Source of the DNA: Spirogloea muscicola
Taxonomy: Eukaryota > Streptophyta > Zygnematophyceae > Spirogloeales > Spirogloeaceae
Assembly (NCBI GenBank): GCA_009602725.1
Contig: WELB01000255.1
Span: 1-25,337, forward strand
Direction: 5' to 3'
DNA: 25,337 nt
Shown piece after piece: positions 1 to 7,301 of the stretch (the stretch's first letter is position 1; every line of letters starts with the position of its first letter). The notes under the pieces were generated by a model. That model worked only from the letters and a program-made list of their open reading frames with translations, ran no database searches and was not told the origin of the DNA. Position numbers and translations under genes: made by a program.

Positions 1-2147
1 CGGTCGCGCAGTGGAGTACATCCGGCTGCATTACTTCACGCACAAGGCCGCAGTCGACATGGCGGCAGCCATCAAGCGCGGCGAGTCGCTCGGTGTCGAC
101 GGCTACAGTGAGAGCTCTGGCGCACCCAGCCATGCTCAGGCAGAACCTGCGAGGCTTGCAGTACTCTGACCTTGTGTGTGCTCGCACATGTTGGCCTCGT
201 GTCTTGACCTATGAAGGGGCAAACGATGTAATTAACGAGGATAAAGAGAAGAAGAATGCACGAATGGGAAAGAGCGGGAAGAATGAGATGCTAATGCACC
301 ACATCTGGTGTGCAGTCGTTGACGTGCGGAACAACCCGGGGGGCGTCTTCGAGGAGGCCATTGGCATGGCGGTACGCCGCGACGTCACAGATGGGTCGTC
401 TCCCAATGGCATGACTGATGACAGCAAAGTGCTTGGCAGGCCTCTCAGGCCACACTCACATTTCCATGAAGTCGCCCTGAAGAGGCCTCACAGCAGCTGC
501 ACACACTAAGGCCACCTAAATGCCGATTCCTCGACTTCACATTATGTGTTAGACCCTGAGTGCTTTCCCATGGCGCTTCTGCTCGATCACTTGAGCAGGC
601 ACTGTGGCTGGACTGCCCAGACTGTGACGTGGCCGAGACAGTGCGGAGCAGCGCCGGCAACGAGGACAGTCTTTACCGCGTCGGACACCTCCCGGTGAGG
701 ATGTCTCTTTGCACCTATGTCTCAGTCCCCGATTGCTGCACTTCGTTCTCCAAGAGCGATCGATATTGCTATGTAAAAAACTCTGGCCGGCCATGAGTAC
801 TCAATCATCTGCAGACCAGGCCTCAGCCTGTCCCTTCTGTGATGTAAGTACTTGTATAATATTCACCGTATCCAACGTCTACATTGCTTTAGCATATGGA
901 CCTGAAACATCTCATCACAAGCAAAGTATTGAAGAAGTATCTGAGTATGTCAAGGCATCTGTGCTATCATATGTATCTGATGTGCGACACATGGCAGCAG
1001 TGGGGCTCAAACCTGATCCCGGTGTGGAGTGTGTGCCCCCAAAACAGGAGGAGATATTTCCCGAGCACCCCGGCGCCCTGACGCATGCCCCTCTGGCTCT
1101 CATTGCCAATCGTAGCAGCGCGAGCGCAAGCGAGGTGCGACGCTCAGTGACAAATTACCTCATAAATTGGTGCAGGTAGCTCACTTATGGGAAGTAGTGT
1201 CTGCAGCGCTTAGTGCAGGGCTCATGGTACAGAAATCTAGCACAGAGGTGAGCTCCCTGGCATCAATTGTCTGACAACTGTAAACATCCAGCCTAGCCTG
1301 CAATTAGCAGTTTGATGAAGAGTGACTCAGATGAGACTTGAAAGCTTGCAGGTTGTAGACCACTGAGAGTCGAAGCCTCTCTTTGTTATTTGTCAAGCTG
1401 CGTCCTTAACTGCAGGACTTCTATGGCCCTTGCTCGGGCAGGTCCTGCTTGGAGCGCTGCGCGACAACCATCGGGCGGCTGCTGTGATTGGCGAGCGCAC
1501 CTTTGGCAAGGGCGTCGTCCAGGTGCTGCCGTCTTCTGTTTTCCAGGAGATCATATGAGTCCCAACTATTTCATGTAAAGCATTCTGTGTACGCTGTTGC
1601 ACGCATGCCACACGTCTCAACAAGCAAGTAGGTGAACGGCACTGTGGCTCCCGAGCTGCTCCAGAAATCAGCATCCTTCTCTATGTGCCCCTTGATTCTT
1701 GTAAGTATTGATGTTTGCATCCTGCGGAGCATGCAGTACTTCTTCCCAATGGACGACGGTGGTGGCCTGAAGCTCACCGTCGCCAAGTACCTGACTCCCG
1801 CTCGCTATGACATCTCCAAGCGGTGAGCCCCACCTACTCACGAGCTCTCGGATCTTGCTTCCCGGGTACTTCGAAAGTGCACTTGGCCACCTACTGCACG
1901 CTGACGAGACACCATATTGCCCGGGGCGAATGGCTGCAGCGGCGGCCTTCGACCAGACGTGCCGTGCAGCGACCACCCTCACCGTGGCGGTGACGACCGC
2001 TGCATAGCTCTTGCCCTGGAGGCGCTGCAGACAATGACCAGCGATGGCAATGGCAGCAGAGCTCGGCAACAGGGGCCGCTGCCGTACCGCTGGCTGCCAT
2101 CGAGCGACTCGCCGCGGCTCTGGGCGGCAAGCGAGGCCTCTTCATGA
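1..2147 (+). CDS. ctpA: Carboxyl-terminal processing protease (CtpA, D1-processing type), 3' part, 7 exons
   Basis: Family S41A serine protease. In plants and algae CtpA trims the C-terminal extension of photosystem II D1 in the thylakoid lumen so that the manganese cluster can assemble. Proposed exons are <1-107, 316-371, 599-694, 1048-1134, 1442-1522, 1737-1822 and 1940-2147, all GT-AG and in phase, giving 239 visible codons plus stop. Landmarks in order are EYIRLHYFTHKAAVDM, VDVRNNPGGVFEEAIGMA, IANRSSASASE (nucleophile serine region), GERTFGKGVVQ (general-base lysine) and FFPMDDGGGLKLTVAKYLTP, then the lineage-typical GGLRPDVPC tail. The catalytic Ser/Lys dyad is therefore present. The N-terminus, transit peptides and PDZ domain lie before the window. 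The exon 4 start at 1048 is chosen by similarity; acceptors ending nearby are possible. The last ~35 residues look unconserved. The family call is strong; which CtpA paralogue is uncertain. Confidence 0.9.
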
Positions 2148-2403
2148 CAGCCCCGCCTACCACACCCTCTGCTTGTGCATTAGACTCCAATCCCTAGCTC
2201 CCCATTTAAGGCCCTGAAGCTCGCATCCTTAGTCGATCACGATCTGGCCTTTACTTAGACAGATACTGAAACCCCCCATCTTCAGTGCAATCTAAGGATA
2301 GCTGGGGTGATCATGCTGGCTAATGGGCTGCTGCATCAAGCAGCCAAGCCATTCAGCAGCAATCCCCTTGTACAGCAATAATGCCTTGCCTAGTTGCAAG
2401 GCT

Positions 2404-2408
2404 TGTAA
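2404..2408 (+). terminator. Possible polyadenylation signal TGTAA after ctpA
   Basis: TGTAA lies about 255 bases after the ctpA stop codon. TGTAA is the usual polyadenylation signal of chlorophyte nuclear genes. A pentamer occurs often by chance, so this rests on position only. Confidence 0.35.
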
Positions 2409-2900
2409 ACAGCGCATCGGCCTGCGTAGACTGCAGGCCGACTGTCACGCCAAATGGCAACAGCAGTGAGGGCTCCCAGAAGGATGATCCACCATCCTGG
2501 CTGCCTAAGTTCTGCATACAGGCCAGCCAATGTGGGTGGGCGCCTGCACTTTGCGCCGAATTAAGAGCAAGGAGTATCGCTGGCACGCTGTCCAGTCTCT
2601 CCATTAAGGCTTGATGTGCGCTCACCCAGCGGCCATGCTGTCTTCAGACAGGAATGGCGGCATGATGTTGCCGGCGTGCACCTCTGCAGCAACTTCAGCA
2701 GCGTGCTGCATGGCTGCTCGTGCAAGCAAGGGCAGGTAGTGTCAGTCAGAATGTGCAGGGATATGTCTGCAGGGTTTAGCATTTGGAGTGGGTCTATGTC
2801 TTGACCTTAACAAACTCACATGCATGAACTCAGGCTTTTCTGTATGGTTTAAAAGTAGTCACTCTGGACTGAGAACGTGTTTCCAATCAAGATGACAGGT

Positions 2901-3054
2901 GCAGGGCTTAGGGTGCAGGGTAAGTGTTGAGGGTTAAGGCAGGTCTACGACTTTAATGTGAACACGCCTGACCTCGCTCAACTGATCTCGGGCCCTCTGA
3001 CCTGGCTTACCTCACCCTCTGACCTAACCCGACTCTAACCACTAACCTAACCTT
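2901..3054. repeat. Degenerate telomere-like patch, G-rich arm then C-rich arm
   Basis: Bases 2901-2943 hold irregular G-rich units such as GCTTAGGG, GCAGGGTAAG and GAGGGTTAAGG. Bases 3000-3054 hold the opposite sense, including GACCTAACCC, CTCTAACC and ACTAACCTAACC. These resemble the plant and algal telomere unit TTTAGGG and its complement, but no exact tandem array exists. The head-to-head arrangement could be an old double-strand-break repair insertion or chance composition. Confidence 0.4.
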
Positions 3055-3083
3055 GTGATCTTCCAACATGATAGTATGTGCTG

Positions 3084-3088
3084 TTACA
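3084..3088 (-). terminator. Possible polyadenylation signal TGTAA after the CXC gene
   Basis: TTACA on the plus strand reads TGTAA on the minus strand, about 130 bases beyond the likely stop of the CXC-domain gene. The spacing is plausible for a green-algal 3' end, with no other support. Confidence 0.35.
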
Positions 3089-3219
3089 TTGATCGATTAA
3101 GTATACGAGTCTTGATATGCCACCTCTACCAAACCCTGAGAACCGAGGGTGTGGACATGGCAGCCTGAAAGATGTGGAGCTGGAGCAGCTAACCACTTGA
3201 GCCCTCGGCTACTTCAAGC

Positions 3220-5867
3220 TTATAGCCAGCGGAGCAGGCTCTCACCTCGCCGGCGGCCGACCTGCACGACCTTGCGCAGGCAAGCTGCGAACTCGTCCAG
3301 CACCACGCGCTCCTGCTCGCCAAACAGCCGCATGCCTGCGGCTGCCAGTGCGTGCGGCCTGCTGGCGGCGGCGGCGGCGTCCGCGGCCGCAGCCACCGAG
3401 GCAGCGGTGGGGGAGGGGCCGGGCGATGGCGGCAATGCCAGCGCGCCCTCCTCGGTCGCCTCGTCGCACATGAGCGCCAGCGTGCCTGGCGACATGGCCC
3501 GCCCGCTGCCATCACCGCTGCCACCCTCCTCATCGAGCGCCTCCTCCGCCTGGAGCTCCAGCGGCGCCGCCGCGGGCCCCGCAAAGGAAGCCAGCTCTGA
3601 CACGACAGCAGCGTCGCTATCGACCGGAGCAGCTGCAGCAGTCTTGCCAGCCGGCCCTGGCGGTAGCGGCGTGGGGGTCTTGGCCAGCGCCGCTGCATTC
3701 ATGGCAACCGTATGCTCCGCTGGAGTAACCACAGCAGCAACCAATCGCAGCACATTCCAATGAATCTCAGCGCCATGTAGGGGGTAATAATCAGATTATC
3801 TTAGCCTTACATCTATTACTTTGTATGTAGATTGACAGCAAGGTAGAGTACAGATACTATTGCGATAGTTGTGTACTGACTATAAGATTTTATAAGATAT
3901 GACTAGGAGCATCTCAATCACGTCATTGTCCAGATTAATGTCGGACACTTAGACTGGCAGTCAGTGAGGTCGGCAGCAGCTCACCGGTGAAGTCATGCGT
4001 TGCCTCCGCGGTGACGATCGCCAAAAGCTTGCAAAGGTCGCGCACAGCCTCGGGCTTCACCACGCCCGCCAGCAGCGACCTGCCAAGAGGGGCCGGAAGG
4101 TGGGGCAGGAAGTAAGTCAGCAAAGCTCGCGGTGCAGGGCGAACGTCAATTATTGTTGATTAAGATAAAAGGGAGGAGTAGAAAGACAAGAAATCGTAAT
4201 TGGGGTTCTGATTAACCATTTGATTACAGCAGCAAAGGGAAGGAAGAGGGAGGAGGGGGGAGAGAGGAGGGGGGCGGAGAGGGGACGAGGAGAGGGGCTA
4301 CTGAGCGCACTTGCTGCCAGCAGAGCTGGCGCTGGGCCCTGTGTGAAGCAGCGAGAACGACGAGGCGCGCCCGCCGGCCGGTGACCCGTCCGAGCCCTGC
4401 GCGAGCGGTAAGCGTGGCTGGCATGAGCTGAATCCGCGTGAGACAAAGCTTGGCAAGAAGAGAGCCAGAGCAGGACGGCGGGGGCTGGGGACACACACCA
4501 GGCCGAGCTGGCGGCGCGCCGGGCTGGGCACGTACGCTCCGCCGCGGTCCTGGGCGATGCGCGGCTTCTTGGACGGCGGCGGTGACGCTGCCGCGAATGA
4601 TGACGGAGCGGCAGCGGCGGCTGCGTGCCCGTTGGCGTGGAACGCAGCGGCCAGCGCTGGCGGAGGCAGCTGCACCTCCCGCCCGCCTCCGAACAGCATG
4701 CGGGAGCGCGCCGGCAACGGCGCCAGCGCCGACGGCTCCAGGAGCGCGCCGTGCCCGTGCTGCAGCAGCGGCGGCGGCGGCGCGAACAGTGTGCGGCGCT
4801 CCTCGGACCCGTCATAGTTCTTGCAATCGGCACACTTGCACGCGTCCGAGCACAGGACGTGCGCCTGGAAGCACTCGCAGTACTTCTTCAGGCAGCCACT
4901 CTTCTTGCAGTGGCACCCCTTGGCGTGCCGCCCCGCGAGCAGCAGCTGCTCCCCGCCCAGCAGCGCGCCGCCGCTGCCCTCCTCCTGCAATCGCATTGCC
5001 ACAAATGCTTAGAGAAATTTAGAATGTGCGAGAGAGGAGGGCGAAGACAGACAGAGGCCTCGAGGATGTGGGAGAACGACGTCAAGAGGAGGAGGGAGAG
5101 AGCCGAAGGCAGCGGTGCAGACGAGGGTTGGCGCGCGGAGGAAGAGGAGGGAGGTCAGCGGACCAGGCGCAGCGCCTCGGATCGCGAGCGGCCGTGGGCG
5201 CCGGGGCCGGTGGCGGCAATCTTGGGGCGGAATGCGTTGGGGTTCCGGTCGAGCGTCTGCTCCACCGCCTCGCGCCGGATGGGCTCGCTCTCCGCGTTGT
5301 TGCAGCAGTTGATGCAGTTGCAGCCCTCGCAGTAGATGCCCGACGCGAAGCACTCGCAGTAGCTGCAGCGGCCGCCGGAGCGGCGGATGCAGGCAGTCAG
5401 CAGACGGGGGCTGGAATAGCAGAGGGGGGACGGAGGAAAGCTTTCGTGCAAGGAACATTATTGTGGAATATGGTTGAAATAACGCTGGAGGCGCAAGTGG
5501 CCAAGTACGAGGGCAAGCACATCTGACGACGTACGATTACCACTGACATTTGACTTGCTCAGTAACTACGGGCTGACACATGAAGGTCGCTATCGATGCC
5601 TTAATGCCAGATGACAGTAGTTAAGCCCTTCCGCCACCAGCTAGAGCTCGCCCAGCTTTCTGGTGCAAAGCATGAGCCTGAGCACGAAGGAGGGAGGGAG
5701 GGAGGGAGGGAGGAGGGAGTGGGAGGGAGGCTCTCACAGCTTGAGGCACTTAGAGTTCTTGCAGTTGCACTGCTTGGTCTTCTTGGGCGTCATGCCAGCG
5801 CCGGCGCCGCCGCCGTCCTCGGCGGCCGCGAAGGGCTGCAGGCGCGGGCGCGCGCCGGACCGNCACG
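3220..5867 (-). CDS. TCX5/LIN54-like protein with two CXC domains (tesmin/TSO1 family), at least 5 exons
   Basis: Sequence-specific DNA-binding protein of the CPP/TSO1 family. Animal LIN54 and plant TCX proteins bind CHR-type TTYGAA elements as part of DREAM-type cell-cycle complexes. Proposed exons, in transcript order, are 5738-5867, 5164-5362, 4536-4984, 3985-4079 and 3220-3719. CXC1 crosses exons 1-2: [18 protein letters not shown], then [12 protein letters not shown]. The spacer carries the diagnostic [13 protein letters not shown]2 is in exon 3: [18 protein letters not shown], then CKCADCKN. Both minor-groove tyrosines (LYCECF, KYCECF) are present. Exons 4-5 carry the helical [21 protein letters not shown] and [11 protein letters not shown] segments, then [12 protein letters not shown]. 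Counted from the ATG at 5793 the model gives 432 residues. The frame stays open further upstream, so the true N-terminus is unresolved. A splice donor after residue RRRG could add a short last exon. Confidence 0.88.
4205..4303 (-). repeat. Purine/pyrimidine-asymmetric tract in a CXC-gene intron
   Basis: The plus strand is nearly all A and G (GGAGGAGGGGGGAGAGAGG-like), so the transcript is C/U-rich here. It lies inside the 456-base intron 4080-4535. A similar tract sits in intron 4985-5163 (about 5030-5155). It may act as an extended polypyrimidine tract or simply be low complexity. Confidence 0.6.
5686..5730. repeat. (GGGA)n tract close to a splice donor
   Basis: Repeated GGGA units followed by an imperfect purine run. 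On the transcribed strand it is a CCCT tract starting a few bases after the donor at 5737. The plus strand has enough closely spaced G runs for a possible G-quadruplex. Confidence 0.75.
5863..5863. other. Ambiguous base (n)
   Basis: The only non-ACGT character in the window. It lies in the first proposed exon of the CXC-domain gene and close to where the dehydrogenase fragment stops, so it may mark a weakly supported assembly position. Confidence 0.99.
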
Positions 5868-6074
5868 CTGCTTGCGAGCGGGAGGAGGAAAGGGCGGCAT
5901 GGATAAGTGAGAGATTCAGTGAGAAAGAATATATGAGGAGTGAGTGATTATTGACCAAGTGAGAGAATAGGTGAGAAAGAAGGCCAGGAGGGCAGTGCCA
6001 ATGCAAGCGGTGCCAAGCTGGGAGCCTTCAGAGCCAGCCGGAGGCGGGTCGGCCTTCGCATTGCGGCAGGCCTT

Positions 6075-6169
6075 GAGCTAGCTAATAGCTACTAGCTATT
6101 TAGCTACTTCAGCGCTAGCTAATAGCTATTTAGCTGTTTAGCTAATTGACTATTAGGCATAGAGCTACT
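6075..6169. repeat. AGCTA-rich degenerate repeat
   Basis: Many copies of AGCTA, TAGCT and their near variants (TAGCTAATAGCT, TAGCTATTTAGC) in 95 bases. The units are self-complementary at their AGCT core, so many hairpins are possible. It sits between the truncated dehydrogenase and the CXC-domain gene. Confidence 0.8.
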
Positions 6170-6210
6170 TAAGCGCGACAGTGTCTACTACCACGTGCAT
6201 GGGATCTCAC

Positions 6211-6270
6211 CTCTCAGTCATCGCGCGCGTCATGGTGGTGTCCACGAGGCGCACCAGCGGGACGTGCCTG

Positions 6271-6301
<31 letters not shown>

Positions 6302-6469
6302 GCCGTGCGATCAGTGATTGCCACTGCAAGGCTTCCGCCACTGGAAGCTCCCGACGGCATCGGATGCGCACCGCGGGAACGTCGGGTCGGCGATGACGTG
6401 GTCGACGCCGGCCCAGAGATTGCAGACGAGCCGCAGCGCGGGGAGCGTCGCCAGCAGGCCCGGCGGCGC
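6211..6469 (-). pseudogene. GhrA-type 2-hydroxyacid dehydrogenase fragment, two exons, C-terminal half missing
   Basis: Matches the N-terminal half of glyoxylate/hydroxypyruvate reductase A-like enzymes, which reduce glyoxylate and hydroxypyruvate with NAD(P)H. Exon 6372-6469 reads [20 protein letters not shown] then [11 protein letters not shown]. After a GT-AG intron, exon 6211-6267 reads HVPLVRLVDTTMTRAMTE; the join keeps phase, and the adjoining motifs follow family order. A donor GTGAGA follows at 6210. No downstream exon with the expected continuation, the GxGxxG NAD fold or the catalytic Arg/Glu/His residues is found before the CXC-domain gene, only 340 bases away. Upstream, the phase-compatible sequence around 6530-6590 ([12 protein letters not shown]) may be part of a first exon, but about 20 expected residues are absent. 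It is either a truncated gene or an assembly artefact. Confidence 0.65.
6268..6303. repeat. (CGC)n trinucleotide run at a splice acceptor
   Basis: Eleven or so CGC/GCC units with two CAC variants, directly upstream (in transcript sense) of the acceptor at 6268 of the dehydrogenase fragment. The run therefore replaces a normal pyrimidine tract by GGC repeats in the RNA. A similar GGC run lies at about 6606-6653. Confidence 0.8.
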
Positions 6470-7301
6470 CTGCGGCGCAGGCGCGCGGCGGGTGAGGCGG
6501 ATCTGCTGCCGCCGCCACTGCAGGAGTGGCCCGGACTCGCAGCCGCATCTCCTGGCCCAGCTGCAGGCGAGCTTCCCAGAGGGCCGGCGAGACCTCGTGG
6601 GGCAGCGGCGGCGACTGCGGCGGCGGCGACGGCGGCGGCGGCGGCGGCGGCAATGGCGACGGCGGGCGCGGAGCAGGCGGATGGACTCGCCGGGGGCTTT
6701 GAATTTTCGAACTGCGGCTGGGGTTTCGCCGGAGGGGGGAGCCCGGGGCGGTGGGCAGTCCCCGCTGGCGGGTCGGGCTGACGTGGAGGCCCGATTGTGC
6801 CGGGTGGCGTCCATCTGGTGTCCCTGGTGGCGCCTCAACGGGCGAACCAGTGGCCGACGTGGCCTCCCAGTGGCCACGTCAGCAAGGGGTGTCTTCCTCC
6901 CAACGTGGTCCCTTGCCGGCCACGTCAAGGGCCACGTCCGGCGGGAGGTCCCGGCACCCAGCGGACAGCGGCTTGACGGCAGCAGTCAGAGCGAACCCCC
7001 GCCGCTTAATGGCTTTTCCCTGCTGCCTGCCCGAACTACCTCGGGCAGCCCAAAACCCTCCCGTCTCTCCGGGACACAGGGTTTAAGGCCCCAGTTCTCG
7101 CCGCGCGACCCCTCCTCGCTGTGCAGCCCCCCGCCGCCGCGCCAGCCGGCGCGCGCGGCGCCGCCCACCCCCACGGGGACCGCCGCCGTCGTCTGCTTAG
7201 GACCAGGCGAAGCCTTCTGGCGAGACGTATCGGAACGAGCCGCTGCAGCAGCTCGCAGGGGCCTGCACCGGAGACGGCGCCGCCGCTGCGCCGCCGTCGC
7301 C
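6470..7301. promoter_or_regulatory. Divergent upstream region of CCT6 and the dehydrogenase fragment
   Basis: GC-rich sequence before the CCT6 start codon and at the 5' side of the minus-strand dehydrogenase fragment. Long open frames on both strands here come from the lack of stop codons in GC-rich DNA and show no domains. The part nearest CCT6 should hold its promoter and 5' untranslated region. The start context GTCGCCATGG is a good eukaryotic initiation context. Confidence 0.6.
6779..6939. promoter_or_regulatory. Cluster of six ACGT-core sites, three exact TGACGTGG/CCACGTCA
   Basis: Exact TGACGTGG at 6779-6786, and its complement CCACGTCA at 6874-6881 and 6920-6927. Near copies are CGACGTGG at 6855-6862, AACGTGGT at 6902-6909 and CCACGTCC at 6932-6939. 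TGACGTGG matches the UPRE consensus bound by bZIP factors of the unfolded-protein response (XBP1/ATF6 type, and bZIP28/60 in plants); the same core is also used by other bZIP proteins. The cluster lies 360-520 bases before the CCT6 start codon. Function is inferred from motif density only. Confidence 0.5.

Larger units (their letters stand above)
2148..3219. other. Intergenic region between two convergent genes
   Basis: About 1.07 kb between the stop of ctpA (+) and the likely stop of the CXC-domain gene (-); it should hold both 3' untranslated regions. Open frames near 2353-2625 on either strand show no recognisable domain, no splice partners and mutually overlapping translations, so none is called. 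The only structured part is the telomere-like patch listed separately. Confidence 0.7.

Noticed and set aside
2353-2625. Overlapping open frames on both strands after ctpA
   Set aside because: No domain, no splice partners, and each is the shadow of the other; most likely 3' untranslated or intergenic sequence.
3352-3600. Arg/Gly-rich open frames opposite the CXC gene
   Set aside because: Antisense translations of a GC-rich exon; the minus-strand frame carries the conserved [11 protein letters not shown] motif.
4438-5335. Plus-strand Arg/Ala-rich open frames
   Set aside because: Shadows of the CXC-gene exons; the cysteine motifs are on the minus strand.
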